Source of the DNA: Patescibacteria group bacterium
Lineage (GTDB): Bacteria > Patescibacteria > Microgenomatia > UBA12405
Direction: 5' to 3'
NCBI GenBank assembly: GCA_023380755.1
Contig: JAMCSD010000006.1
Coordinates: 263,821 to 327,820 of the forward strand
DNA length: 64,000 nucleotides
Below the pieces are notes generated by a model. The model searched no databases. It was not told the origin of the DNA and saw only the letters and a list, made by a program, of their open reading frames with translations. Both the position numbers and the translations under genes were made by a program. Positions 15,602 through 24,406 of the stretch are shown here, in pieces; the stretch's first letter is position 1, and every line of letters starts with the position of its first letter.

Positions 15602-17362
15602 ATGAATGGTCGAGATTTAAAGGCAAAATACATCAACTTTTTTGTTTCCCAGGGCCACATCGAAATCCCTAGTGCCTCCTTGGTGCCGGAAAACGACCCC
15701 ACCACTCTTTTCATCTCCGCGGGCATGCACCCCTTGGTACCTTACCTCTTAGGCCAGCCTCACCCCCTGGGTAAACGGTTAACCGATGTCCAGAAATGCG
15801 TCCGCACGGGTGATATCGATGAAGTTGGCGACACCTTCCACCATACTCTTTTTGAAATGCTGGGGAATTGGTCGCTCGGCGATTATTTTAAGAAAGAAAT
15901 GATTGCCTTTTCTTTTGAATTCCTGACTCAGACCCTAAAATTACCCCTATCAAAATTAGCCGTCACTTGTTTTGCGGGTGATGATCAGGCTCCTCGTGAC
16001 GAAGAAAGCGCCCAATATTGGCAGGAGCAGGGAATTAGCCCGGAGCGGATTGCTTTTTTACCTAAAGAAAATAACTGGTGGGGCCCGGCGGGTGCCACTG
16101 GTCCTTGCGGCCCGGATACTGAAATGTTTTATTGGACAGGTACGGACCCAACCCCGGCCAAGTTTGATCCCGGCAATGACCGCTGGCGGGAAATCTGGAA
16201 TGATGTATTTTTACAATACAACAAAACTGCCGGGGGGAAATATCTGCCGCTATCCCAAAAAAATGTCGACACTGGCATGGGGGTCGAGCGCACCACTGCC
16301 GTCTTATCCGGTTTCGAAGATAATTATTTGACTGTTATTTGGCAGCCTGTTATTAAAAAGATTACCGAAATCACCGGCCACCCTTATTCTGCTGCTGATT
16401 CTCAACGGTCGATCCGGATTATTGCTGATCACCTCAAAGCCGCTGTCTTTATCATCGCCGATGGAGTTGAACCCTCCAATAAAGAACTGGGTTATGTCCT
16501 GCGCCGACTCATCCGTCGGGCCATTCGTCATGGCAAAATACTCGGATTGGAACAAAACTTTACTTCACTGATTGCCGAATCGGTCCTTGATAACCAAGAT
16601 AACTATGCCGGCATTTACCCGGAATTAAATGCCAATCGGGAAAAAATTATAAGTGTTTTAGATAACGAAGAAAACAAATTTCGTCAGACTCTTAACTTGG
16701 GTTTACAAAAAATCCAACAGCTCATTAATCAACACCATAAGGTCACTGGTCACCAAGCTTTTGATCTCTACCAAAGTTTTGGTTTTCCCCTGGAAATGAT
16801 CGAAGAGGAGTTAGCTAAAAATAACCTGACTCTTAACCGGGAAGAATTTGACCAGTCCAAAGCAGCTCATGTTGAACAATCCCGCACCCTCTCGGCCGGC
16901 AAATTCAAATCTGGTTTGGCCGACCATTCGGAGATAATCACTCAGTATCACACTGCCACCCACTTGCTCCATTCTGCCCTCCGCCAAGTTTTGGGCACCC
17001 ACGTCCAGCAATCCGGTTCCAATATCACTGCCGAGCGTCTCCGTTTTGATTTTACCCACCCCGATAAAGTCACCCCCGAACAGCTAAAACAAATTGCCGA
17101 ACTGGTGAATCAAAAAATTTCCGAAAAATTACCCGTCACCATGGCCATGATGCCGTTTACCGCGGCCCAAGCCGCGGGCGCTCTGGCCTTTTTTGGGGCT
17201 AAATATCCCGGAACGGTTTCCGTCTATACCATCGGTAATTTTTCCCGTGAGGTCTGCACCGGGCCTCATGTAAAAAATACAGGAGAACTAGGGAAATTTA
17301 CTATCACTAAAGAAGAATCTGCCGGTGCCGGAAAGCGCCGGATTTATGCCGTTTTGAGCTAA
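15602..17362 (+). CDS. alaS: Alanyl-tRNA synthetase, short form
   Basis: AlaRS charges tRNA-Ala. The 586-residue protein has the class II catalytic core (motif 2 region FHHTLFEMLGNWSLGDYFKKE, motif 3 TGMGVERTTAVLSG) and an editing domain with HTATHLLH (about residues 451-458) and CTGPHV, where the family usually has CGGTH. The chain ends right after the editing core, so the oligomerisation/C-Ala domain of about 250-300 residues found in most bacteria is missing. Short AlaRS forms fit a reduced genome. The leaderless-type promoter is unique to it; the actin-like gene follows after 19 bases. Confidence 0.95.
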   Translation: MNGRDLKAKYINFFVSQGHIEIPSASLVPENDPTTLFISAGMHPLVPYLLGQPHPLGKRLTDVQKCVRTGDIDEVGDTFHHTLFEMLGNWSLGDYFKKEMIAFSFEFLTQTLKLPLSKLAVTCFAGDDQAPRDEESAQYWQEQGISPERIAFLPKENNWWGPAGATGPCGPDTEMFYWTGTDPTPAKFDPGNDRWREIWNDVFLQYNKTAGGKYLPLSQKNVDTGMGVERTTAVLSGFEDNYLTVIWQPVIKKITEITGHPYSAADSQRSIRIIADHLKAAVFIIADGVEPSNKELGYVLRRLIRRAIRHGKILGLEQNFTSLIAESVLDNQDNYAGIYPELNANREKIISVLDNEENKFRQTLNLGLQKIQQLINQHHKVTGHQAFDLYQSFGFPLEMIEEELAKNNLTLNREEFDQSKAAHVEQSRTLSAGKFKSGLADHSEIITQYHTATHLLHSALRQVLGTHVQQSGSNITAERLRFDFTHPDKVTPEQLKQIAELVNQKISEKLPVTMAMMPFTAAQAAGALAFFGAKYPGTVSVYTIGNFSREVCTGPHVKNTGELGKFTITKEESAGAGKRRIYAVLS

Positions 17363-17369
17363 TCTGTAG

Positions 17370-17375
17370 TATCCT
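17370..17375 (+). promoter_or_regulatory. -10-like box TATCCT
   Basis: TATCCT ends 6 bases before the ATG at 17382, the same spacing as better -10 boxes nearby; weaker match. Confidence 0.35.
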
Positions 17376-17381
17376 TAAGTA

Positions 17382-19586
17382 ATGGATCGTGATCCCAAGC
17401 TTTTTTGGCTCATCACTTTGGGGGAGACGGCAGTCAATGTGTCCCTGGTTGCGGCTGGCCCCACGGTGGTCATTCAGGCCAGCTCTCGTGATTTACCCTG
17501 GTCAGAAAATGGTGAAGACGTGGTCACGGCCACCGATAACGCTATTGCCGCCTGCTCGCAGCAATTGGGCCTTACTCCGGACCAAGAACCCGATAAAGCG
17601 GCTTTTATTATTTCTCCGTTTTGGGTCGCCGGTGACGGCCGGATTATCGACAATAAAATTAAATTAATCGAGACTATTTGTAAGCAATTGAGATTTAAGC
17701 CGATGGGTTTTATGCCGTTTGATGAGGCTATTGTTGAAGAAGCTAATTCTCAAGATGGTATCCCTGCCAGCTTTGTTTTGGCCTATGTCGACAGCAATCA
17801 ACTCATCGTTTCTTTGACTTATTTAGGCAAAATTAAAAAACGGATTCGGAAACTGTATTCGGGGCATTTTGATCCGGTTCTGCTGGAAACCAGTATTATT
17901 GAAATGAATGTTGAGTCGGCCCTGCCGCCGCTCATAAATCTTTGTGGGCAGGTCGACGACCTCATTGGTCAGGCTGTTAAAAATTACCCTTGGGTCGGCA
18001 AAAAGAACATTGAAACCTTTTTGCATTTACCCGAAGTTAAGGTTATTTCCAAAGAAGATTTAACCCGTTTATATGCCCGGATTATTGCCCGGCAAATTAC
18101 CCCTCACGGTCCGGCCGTCACCAAAGAAACTCCGGCACCCTCTGAAGAGCCAACTCCCGTTGTCTCCCCATCTCCGGTGGCCGAAACCCTTGTCCCCGAA
18201 CCGGCTATTGGCGAGGTTTCCCTAGATGATTTTGGTTTCACCCCGGTAGTCGATATCCCGGAAGCTCCATCTGTCCCGCTTCCTAACCCCGAACCGCTAC
18301 CCCCTCCCGCTGAATCAAATGTTCCCTTGCCGGCCGCCTATTCCGAATTTGTTCCCGAGCCTGAAGAACCAGCCATTATTCCACCCCCACCCAAAATTCC
18401 TTCCGTTCGCCTCCGGCCGCCCAAAATTTCCTTCCCCTCGATGAGTTTGCCGTTATGGTTGTATATTATTGCCGGTAGCGCCATCTTTATTACTCTGGCT
18501 CTCCACGCCGTCTCTACTGCTGCGGTCGATATTTATGTAACGCCTTATACCTTCAGCCAAAAAGCTACTGCCATTGCTGCCACCCAAAATGTCACCGCCA
18601 GTTCCGGGTCCATCTTTATTCCCGTCGAGCAAAAAACCGTCGACGTTTCCGTTTCCGACTCCTTACCCGCTACCGGTAAAAAAACTATTGGGGATAAAGC
18701 CCGCGGCGAAATCGTCATCTTTAACAAGCAGGACAAAACTCAAAAAATTACCAAAGGAACAGTCTTGGTAGATAACAATTTAAAATTCACCTTGTCTACT
18801 GATGTCCAAATTGCTTCCAGTAGTTCCGACCTTGACAAGGGGGTAATTACCCTGGGGCAAACCCGCGCCATGGTTGAGGCTGCCGACATCGGGCCCGAAT
18901 TTAACCTTCCTAAAGATACCGCTCTTAACTTCAAAGACGGAGCTTACAGCCAGCTTTTAGCTAAAGTGAACACCGCCTTGGCCGGTGGTTCCAAACAGGA
19001 CATTAGTGCTGTTAGCAGCGATGACCGTACCAAATTAGAGTCCGCCCTGACTCAAAAAATTAATGAAGCGGTCCAGGCCCGTGTCCAATCTGATTTTGGT
19101 TCACTGGACTTAGCGCTTCCCGGGACTACCGTTATTAAAAAGAACAAGGTCGAGTTAAACCGGGAGGTTGGCGAGCAAGCTGATGAGGTCCAGGGTTCAG
19201 CCACCGCCACCATCAGCATTCTTATCATGTCTCCAGATACCAAAAACCATATTATTGATGAATTAGCCAGCCGCGATCCCAAATATAACGAAGTCAACCG
19301 TACTGATGCCTCTTTTAACTTACTATTTACCACCAAAAATTCCCTCGATAACCAGGCTGAAGGCGATCTGACCCTAAGCGGCTCAGCTCCGCCGACTATC
19401 GATACCTCACTCCTTAGGCAGCGAATCCGACTCCATCCCAGCAAAGACGCCAAAAGCATTATCCGCCAACTGATACCCCGGGCTTATGATGTCCGCCTGA
19501 CAGTCCACAGTCTCAGCCCGCTGAAAGTCATTGATCTTTTACCGGCCCTCCCTCAAAATATAAAGATAACTATTCACGCTGGTTAA
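17382..19586 (+). CDS. Actin-like/membrane/surface fusion with baseplate-J-like region
   Basis: The 734-residue protein has an N-terminal region resembling PilM/actin-like ATPases (about 1-240: LITLGETAVNVSLVAAG, FMPFDEAIVEE), a Pro/Glu-rich linker (about 245-345), one membrane helix (about 357-379) and a large outside region. The outside part includes TGKKTIGDKARGEIVIFNKQ and a stretch (TLGQTRAMVEAADIGPEFNL) resembling baseplate-J-like domains of surface proteins. This design could couple an inside filament or sensor to a surface structure. The next gene is a sortase starting directly after its stop. The family assignment is by pattern only. Confidence 0.7.
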   Translation: MDRDPKLFWLITLGETAVNVSLVAAGPTVVIQASSRDLPWSENGEDVVTATDNAIAACSQQLGLTPDQEPDKAAFIISPFWVAGDGRIIDNKIKLIETICKQLRFKPMGFMPFDEAIVEEANSQDGIPASFVLAYVDSNQLIVSLTYLGKIKKRIRKLYSGHFDPVLLETSIIEMNVESALPPLINLCGQVDDLIGQAVKNYPWVGKKNIETFLHLPEVKVISKEDLTRLYARIIARQITPHGPAVTKETPAPSEEPTPVVSPSPVAETLVPEPAIGEVSLDDFGFTPVVDIPEAPSVPLPNPEPLPPPAESNVPLPAAYSEFVPEPEEPAIIPPPPKIPSVRLRPPKISFPSMSLPLWLYIIAGSAIFITLALHAVSTAAVDIYVTPYTFSQKATAIAATQNVTASSGSIFIPVEQKTVDVSVSDSLPATGKKTIGDKARGEIVIFNKQDKTQKITKGTVLVDNNLKFTLSTDVQIASSSSDLDKGVITLGQTRAMVEAADIGPEFNLPKDTALNFKDGAYSQLLAKVNTALAGGSKQDISAVSSDDRTKLESALTQKINEAVQARVQSDFGSLDLALPGTTVIKKNKVELNREVGEQADEVQGSATATISILIMSPDTKNHIIDELASRDPKYNEVNRTDASFNLLFTTKNSLDNQAEGDLTLSGSAPPTIDTSLLRQRIRLHPSKDAKSIIRQLIPRAYDVRLTVHSLSPLKVIDLLPALPQNIKITIHAG

Positions 19587-20333
19587 GTGAGTTATCTCTA
19601 CGTTAAAAAAACTACTTCGACAGTCCGAGCGCGCCGAAATCCGGCTCGTCCTCTTAAGGTCAGCCCCTTTCGCAAAAAAGTAATGGCTCTCGTTTTGTTT
19701 GGAATTGGTTTCTTCACTCTTTTTTCAGCTATTTTCCCGGTTGTCCGTTTTCAGCTGGAATATGCCTCTAAGTTCGGCCAGATCGTCAATCCCTTATCGG
19801 CTCGATTCTATAACCAAAACGGCAGCATCTTGGGTGATTACAATACCGATTACACTCAACTGTCCAACTGGTTTATTTCCTCTACCACCTTACCCCAGCT
19901 CGCCAACTCCGATGGTTCCTTAATCCAATATCATATCTCCATCCCGGCCGCCAAGGTTGATGATGCCGTGGTCACTCTGGGGGATATGGACCTTAAAAAA
20001 AGCTTAGTCCAGTACCCGCAAACCGCCCTACCTGGACAATACGGCAATACTGTCATTTTTGGCCACTCCGTCCTCCCTCAATTCTTTAACCCCAAGTCTT
20101 ATTTAACTATCTTTTCCACCCTCTACCGTCTCAAGATCGGCGATGAAATTTATGTAAAATACGATAATATTACTTACAAATATCTTATTGAAGATATGTA
20201 CGAAGTCCAACCTACCGATCTTTCCGTCCTGGAACAGCGTTATGATGGTCGCTATCTTACGCTTATTACCTGCAGCCCCCCCGGTACTTGGTTGCGACGC
20301 TTAATAATTAAGGCCAGCCTCGCCGATTATTAA
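19587..20333 (+). CDS. Sortase (class D/E-like)
   Basis: Sortases are membrane cysteine transpeptidases that cleave sorting motifs and attach proteins to the cell surface or link pilins. The 248-residue protein has a basic N-terminus, one membrane segment (about residues 31-53) and a C-terminal sortase barrel with catalytic His (GHS, H160), Cys (TLITCSPPGTW, C229) and Arg in WLRR (about 237). The start is GTG at 19587, directly after the preceding stop, so it is coupled to the surface-fusion gene, a plausible partner. No LPxTG-type signal was noticed in the neighbour's C-terminus. Confidence 0.92.
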   Translation: MSYLYVKKTTSTVRARRNPARPLKVSPFRKKVMALVLFGIGFFTLFSAIFPVVRFQLEYASKFGQIVNPLSARFYNQNGSILGDYNTDYTQLSNWFISSTTLPQLANSDGSLIQYHISIPAAKVDDAVVTLGDMDLKKSLVQYPQTALPGQYGNTVIFGHSVLPQFFNPKSYLTIFSTLYRLKIGDEIYVKYDNITYKYLIEDMYEVQPTDLSVLEQRYDGRYLTLITCSPPGTWLRRLIIKASLADY

Positions 20334-20335
20334 CT

Positions 20336-20698
20336 ATGAATGCTTTAGGGATTGATTTTGGGACTAAGATGGTTGGGACGGCTATTTGTATTGGCGGCAT
20401 TATTACCCCTTTAAAAAGTCTCCCCAACGATCCTAGATTGTTTTCCGAAATTAACGCCATTATTTCCGAGTACCGTATTGAGCGTATCTTTATCGGCCTT
20501 TCCGAAGGTCGGATTGCCGCACTTACCAGAGATTTCATTATTGATTTAAAGGCCCATACCCATATTCCCGTGGAAACTGTTAACGAAGCCATTTCCACCA
20601 TTGAAGCTGGAGAATATATTAATCCCAAAAAGAAGCATTATAAAAATAAAGTTGATGCCATCTCCGCCGCCATCATCTTAAAAAGAGCATTGCTATAA
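20336..20698 (+). CDS. ruvX: YqgF/RuvX-family nuclease
   Basis: The family processes pre-16S rRNA or resolves Holliday-junction-like DNA through an RNase H-like fold. The 120-residue product has GIDFGTKMVGTAI at the start (acidic residue and Gly turn), IERIFIGLSEG in the middle, VETVNEAISTIEA, and KVDAISAAIIL near the end giving the last acidic residue. Length is slightly below the usual 130-140 residues. It follows the sortase by 2 bases, so it is in the same transcript. Confidence 0.88.
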   Translation: MNALGIDFGTKMVGTAICIGGIITPLKSLPNDPRLFSEINAIISEYRIERIFIGLSEGRIAALTRDFIIDLKAHTHIPVETVNEAISTIEAGEYINPKKKHYKNKVDAISAAIILKRALL

Positions 20699-20728
20699 CC
20701 AAAATTCATCGCTAAAATCTAATTAGCT

Positions 20729-20929
20729 ATGTTCAAAAATCTAATTGCTCCTGTTCAGGTCTGGCTTCTGTCCCAAAAGCGCTGCGTTGGCTGCGGCACC
20801 TCGCTTTCACTTGGCAGCTCGAAAAAGGTCAAGTCTCTGGAGACGATCACCTGCCGTTGTGGTCGGATTTTTGTCCATGATCCGGCCAAAGATTCCTATC
20901 GTCGGGCATTAATCGAAGAAATCAAATGA
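20729..20929 (+). CDS. Small zinc-ribbon-like protein
   Basis: The 66-residue product has CVGC (about residues 19-22) and CRC (42-44), a probable zinc ribbon, with a basic region between and a helical tail. No known family is evident. Its stop overlaps the mltG start (ATGA). TAAAAT about 10 bases before the ATG may be a promoter. Confidence 0.65.
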   Translation: MFKNLIAPVQVWLLSQKRCVGCGTSLSLGSSKKVKSLETITCRCGRIFVHDPAKDSYRRALIEEIK

Positions 20930-21891
20930 AACGATTGCTCTTGTTTGTATTCTCCTTCGTAGTTTTGGTTGCTGTCGCGGCCCTCTTATTCCTCAGTGAA
21001 GCTTCACCGGTAAACCCTTCAGCCTCTGCTACCAAGGTTTTTATGGTCAACAAAGGTGACGGCATTAAGTCCATTGCCCGGAGGCTGGAAACTAATGGCT
21101 TTATTAAAAACCGTTATATCTTCATTGCCCACGCCTATCTTTTGGGTCTAAACCAAAAACTTCAGGCCGGCGCTTTTGAACTCAGCCCTTCCTGGGACAC
21201 CGACCAGATCGTAGCCAAACTTTCCTTGGGAGGCCGCTTCGATACCTGGGTCAAAATCATCGATGGTCAACGCAACGAAGAAATCGCCGCCACGATCAAT
21301 CAGGATGATTTATTTTCCGCCTCAGATTTTTTGGCAGCCGCCAAAGACAAGCAGGGCTACCTTTACCCTGACAGTTATTCTGTTCCCATCGGCAGTTCTC
21401 TCGACCAGTTCTTCCACATGGTCAACGATAATTACACCAAGAAGTTGGCTACCATCAAATCCGATGTCCCCAATCCGAAGTTGTCTGATGCCGAATCAGC
21501 AACTTTAGCTTCACTAATCGAAAGGGAAGCCCGGACATTGACCTCCAAGCAATACGTCGCTGGTATCCTTTTAAACCGTCTTAATGCCGGCATGCCGCTG
21601 CAGATCGATGCTTCGGTGCAGTATGCTCGTGATTCCCGCAATTCCCACCTGGCTGATTATTGGCAGCCGGTCTCTAAAAAGGATTTAACTATAGTTTCCC
21701 CTTATAACACTTATCTTAATGTTGGACTGCCGCCCACTCCCATCTGTAATCCCGGCTACGATGCTTTATATGCTGCTTATCACCCCATTGCTTCCGACTA
21801 TCTTTTTTATTTAACTGGCAAAGACAACCAAATGCATTATGCTAAAACTTTGAATGAGCATAATGCTAATGTCGCCAAATACTTAAGATAA
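20926..21891 (+). CDS. mltG: Endolytic murein transglycosylase MltG
   Basis: MltG cleaves nascent peptidoglycan strands at the membrane. The 321-residue product has an N-terminal membrane segment (about 4-24), a LysM-like region (VNKGDGIKSIARRLETNGFI), and the YceG catalytic domain: YLYPDSYSVP, the catalytic glutamate in LIEREA (about 199), ILLNRLNAGMPLQIDASVQYA and YNTYLNVGLPPTPICNPG. Length fits the family. It shows the organism keeps a peptidoglycan wall. It is convergent with miaB and overlaps its end by 9 bases. Confidence 0.95.
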   Translation: MKRLLLFVFSFVVLVAVAALLFLSEASPVNPSASATKVFMVNKGDGIKSIARRLETNGFIKNRYIFIAHAYLLGLNQKLQAGAFELSPSWDTDQIVAKLSLGGRFDTWVKIIDGQRNEEIAATINQDDLFSASDFLAAAKDKQGYLYPDSYSVPIGSSLDQFFHMVNDNYTKKLATIKSDVPNPKLSDAESATLASLIEREARTLTSKQYVAGILLNRLNAGMPLQIDASVQYARDSRNSHLADYWQPVSKKDLTIVSPYNTYLNVGLPPTPICNPGYDALYAAYHPIASDYLFYLTGKDNQMHYAKTLNEHNANVAKYLR

Positions 21892-22977
21892 AGTTTTACC
21901 TTCTTTTTTGTTCACCAATTTTTCTAAAATTAACCACCGGCGTTTTTTTTCTTTTCGGGGTATATCGTCGGAGTATAATTTTGCAGCTACCGTCCCGGGA
22001 CGTGGCGAATATTTGTTAAGATAGGCAATTTCAAAGCCCACAGCTTTACATATTTTGACTGTATTCTTAAAAGCCTCCTCGCTTTCACCCGGGAAGCCGA
22101 TAATGATATCGGTACTAAAGCGGACCTTTTTGACTTTCTTTTTAATTTTCTTCACCAACTGCAAATACTCTTTGGCAGTATAACCCCGGTTCATCTTTTT
22201 TAAAATTTCATCATCGCCAGATTGGAAGGGCAGATGGAGCAGCCGGTCAATATTCTCGTGGCCGGCAATAACTTCAATTAATTCATCGGAAAAATCCCAA
22301 GGATTACTGCTGACGAAAGATACCTTGGTTAACGGTTCTTCGGCCACCCGCGATAATAATTCCGGGAACAAACTTTTAAATCTTTTTTTACCCATCGAGA
22401 CAAAACTACTTTTAGTTAACTCACTGCCATAGGAGTTAACATTTTGTCCCACCAGGACCACTTCCTTAAAACCCTGTTCGATGACTTTGTCGATTTCCTG
22501 TAAAATCTCCTCCATCGGTCGGGACACCTCCCGCCCTCGGGAATAGGGGACGATGCAATAAGAACAAAAATTATTACATCCGCTACTAATGGGAATTAGT
22601 GCTGCCTTTCGTTTGTTTCTGATCGGCTGAATGTTAAAGCTAATTTTCTTGATCGGCAAAAACTCGTCCACCTGGGGTAATCTCTGCTTTAACTCCCGCA
22701 ATCTTTTTCCCGACTTATCTTCGAAGGCCAAACCGGCAGCACAACCGGTGACAATAATTTTTGCCTTAGGATTTAACTTATGAACATTATTTATCAGGCC
22801 ATACGCTCTGTTTTCCGCGGATTCTCTTACAATACAGGTATTAATAATTACCAAATCAGCTGTTTTCCAATCTGTCGTTTCCCGGTGACCTTTTTGAAAA
22901 AAAAAGGTCTTTACCCGCTCCGAATCAGCCACGTTTTGGGCACACCCAAAAGTCTTAATAAAAAACAACTTCCCCAT
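21883..22977 (-). CDS. miaB: tRNA methylthiotransferase MiaB, without TRAM domain
   Basis: MiaB is a radical-SAM enzyme adding a methylthio group to isopentenyl-A37 of tRNAs. The 364-residue product has three Cys of the auxiliary cluster in KTFGCAQN, NTCIVRES and VTGCAAG, the radical-SAM motif SGCNNFCSYC (about 128-137), and GFPGESEEAF. It ends after the radical-SAM barrel, so the RNA-binding TRAM domain (about 70 residues) is missing. MtaB-like activity on t6A is an alternative, but N(T)CIVRESAENRAYG favours MiaB. The MiaA partner is in the same window (62356). TACAAT at 22988-22983 ends 5 bases before the ATG. Confidence 0.9.
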   Translation of the reverse strand: MGKLFFIKTFGCAQNVADSERVKTFFFQKGHRETTDWKTADLVIINTCIVRESAENRAYGLINNVHKLNPKAKIIVTGCAAGLAFEDKSGKRLRELKQRLPQVDEFLPIKKISFNIQPIRNKRKAALIPISSGCNNFCSYCIVPYSRGREVSRPMEEILQEIDKVIEQGFKEVVLVGQNVNSYGSELTKSSFVSMGKKRFKSLFPELLSRVAEEPLTKVSFVSSNPWDFSDELIEVIAGHENIDRLLHLPFQSGDDEILKKMNRGYTAKEYLQLVKKIKKKVKKVRFSTDIIIGFPGESEEAFKNTVKICKAVGFEIAYLNKYSPRPGTVAAKLYSDDIPRKEKKRRWLILEKLVNKKEGKTLS

Positions 22978-22982
22978 TTCTT

Positions 22983-22988
22983 ATTGTA
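22983..22988 (-). promoter_or_regulatory. -10 box TACAAT of miaB
   Basis: On the minus strand TACAAT ends 5 bases before the ATG at 22977. It is back to back with the divergent promoter at 23005-23010. Confidence 0.5.
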
Positions 22989-23004
22989 TCAACAAAAATA
23001 TATG

Positions 23005-23010
23005 TATAAT
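23005..23010 (+). promoter_or_regulatory. -10 box TATAAT of the Pro-rich surface protein
   Basis: A perfect TATAAT ends 6 bases before the ATG at 23017, which decides this start over longer frames running into miaB. Confidence 0.6.
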
Positions 23011-23016
23011 GATCAT

Positions 23017-24243
23017 ATGGACGATAACCACCAGGTTCCTGGCAGTCAACCGATTTCCCCGGAGGACGAAGAAGCCGCCAAGAAATACCAGGAAATCTTA
23101 AGCAAGTACGCTGCTGATTTAACTACCAACACCCTCGAAGAAACTCCCCCGACTCCTGATATTCCTGCCCCTCCTCCGGCCGCCCCACCCGAACCCGAAC
23201 CAGAGCTCGAGATTCCGGAAAACACCCAGTTAACCGAAATTCCGACCGAAAACCCGGTCATTATCACCCCCGTAGAACCTCCGCCAGCCGCTATCGCTAT
23301 CCCCACGCCACCACCGGAATTAACCGAACCCGCACCTGTCGCTCTTACCGAAACACCCGCTCCCGAACCGCCACTTAATCCAGTGCTCCCACCACCTTCC
23401 CCCCTTCCCCCTCCGGTCACTCCAGTATCCACTCCTCGTCCCACCTTGCCTTCTCCCCCAGTCACTCCTCCGGTAATTTCCCAAAGTTATCCCTCTCAAC
23501 CGGGCATCTTCAAATACCTTTTTTACCTTTCTTTAGTGGTTTTCTTGTGCGTTTCCGGCGGTTTAGTTTGGACCATGGTCAAACTTAAAAATCTTCAATC
23601 TGCCCGCACGATTGCTAACTCCACTACTATTACTCCTACCGTTTCCGCTCCCACCCCTACCGCCAGTGCTCCCGGTTGTGACCTCAATGACAACCATTAT
23701 GGTGTCGGCCAAAGTTTCCCCGCTGCTGATAATTGCAATACGTGTACCTGTAATTCCAGTCTGACGATCGACTGCACCCAAAACGAATGCTCCGCCACCG
23801 CTTCCGCTATTCCCGCGAGTTGGAAGACTTATACCAGTACTCAATACGGACTTTCTTTTAAATATCCGGCAGATCTTACTGTCAAAGAAGATACCGATAC
23901 ACTTCATCTCTTAACTAATGACCAAATTAATAATCCCGGAGGCGACAATTTAAATGGCTTTTATTTTCCCAAACAAACCACCATCAAAACCTATATCCAA
24001 AATCTCAAGAGCACTACATTAACCCCAAATACCCAAATTACCCAAACCACTGTTGCCTTTGGAAAAAATAAATTTACTAAAATCGCCTATACTGATGCTC
24101 TGGCAGCTAGGGAAGAATACCTGTTAGTCAATAAAAACAAGGTTATTGTTTATTCTGGCAACACCCAAGTTCTTTCTACCCTCAATTTCTCGGTCGCTTC
24201 TCCAACCCCTTCTTCTGCTCCGACTTCTACTCCAACTCCGTAA
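23017..24243 (+). CDS. Pro-rich membrane protein with VWC-like and PsbP-like domains
   Basis: The 408-residue protein starts with a hydrophilic stretch (SPEDEEAAKKYQEIL), followed by a long Pro/Glu/Thr-rich region (about 45-160), one membrane helix (about 165-188), a Thr/Ala linker, and a six-Cys segment (YGVGQSFPAADNCNTCTC, about 227-250) resembling VWC/pacifastin-like domains. A PsbP-like domain opens with WKTYTSTQYGLSFKYPADL (about 268). It ends with a Ser/Thr/Pro tail. The inside part is Pro-rich and the outside part carries the Cys-rich domain. The function is unknown. A longer frame back to 22780 is rejected because it overlaps miaB and the promoter. Confidence 0.75.
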   Translation: MDDNHQVPGSQPISPEDEEAAKKYQEILSKYAADLTTNTLEETPPTPDIPAPPPAAPPEPEPELEIPENTQLTEIPTENPVIITPVEPPPAAIAIPTPPPELTEPAPVALTETPAPEPPLNPVLPPPSPLPPPVTPVSTPRPTLPSPPVTPPVISQSYPSQPGIFKYLFYLSLVVFLCVSGGLVWTMVKLKNLQSARTIANSTTITPTVSAPTPTASAPGCDLNDNHYGVGQSFPAADNCNTCTCNSSLTIDCTQNECSATASAIPASWKTYTSTQYGLSFKYPADLTVKEDTDTLHLLTNDQINNPGGDNLNGFYFPKQTTIKTYIQNLKSTTLTPNTQITQTTVAFGKNKFTKIAYTDALAAREEYLLVNKNKVIVYSGNTQVLSTLNFSVASPTPSSAPTSTPTP

Positions 24244-24247
24244 TTGG

Positions 24248-24275
24248 TTGACATTCCTTTTGTAAAGTATACAAT
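24248..24275 (+). promoter_or_regulatory. rpoB promoter P1
   Basis: TTGACA (24248-24253), a 16-base spacer, then TACAAT (24270-24275). This is a strong sigma70-type promoter with a leader of about 125 bases. Confidence 0.75.
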
Positions 24276-24318
24276 TGGTACATATTTTTTTGCTATCTCT
24301 TTTAACCCATTTCCCCCC

Positions 24319-24347
24319 TTGTTACTTGAACCTAATCTCTATATAAT
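24319..24347 (+). promoter_or_regulatory. rpoB promoter P2
   Basis: TTGTTA (24319-24324), a 17-base spacer, then TATAAT (24342-24347). It gives a leader of about 53 bases containing a GGCC/GGCC stem (24364-24378 region) and an A-rich stretch. Confidence 0.7.
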
Positions 24348-24384
24348 ATCCCACATCTTCTATGGCCTAGGTGTGGCCTAAATT

Positions 24385-24397
24385 AACAAATTAACAA
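24385..24397 (+). repeat. Shared leader word before rpoB
   Basis: The 13-base word AACAAATTAACAA recurs exactly at 39141-39153 before rpsJ. Both copies are A-rich, unstructured and just upstream of a start codon without a Shine-Dalgarno sequence. Confidence 0.45.
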
Positions 24398-24406
24398 AAA
24401 AACTCG

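Noticed and set aside
18121..18420. Repeat-like Pro/Glu coding stretch considered as a DNA repeat array
   Set aside because: No unit repeats exactly; it is a low-complexity protein linker. No CRISPR array was seen anywhere in the window.
22780..23016. Longer N-terminus for the Pro-rich surface protein
   Set aside because: It would overlap miaB by about 200 bases and its own TATAAT box; the ATG at 23017 is better supported.
23046..23465. Minus-strand 139-residue Gly/Val-rich open frame
   Set aside because: It is the complement of the Pro-rich region of the surface protein; the repetitive Gly/Ser composition is a codon artefact and no start signal is present.
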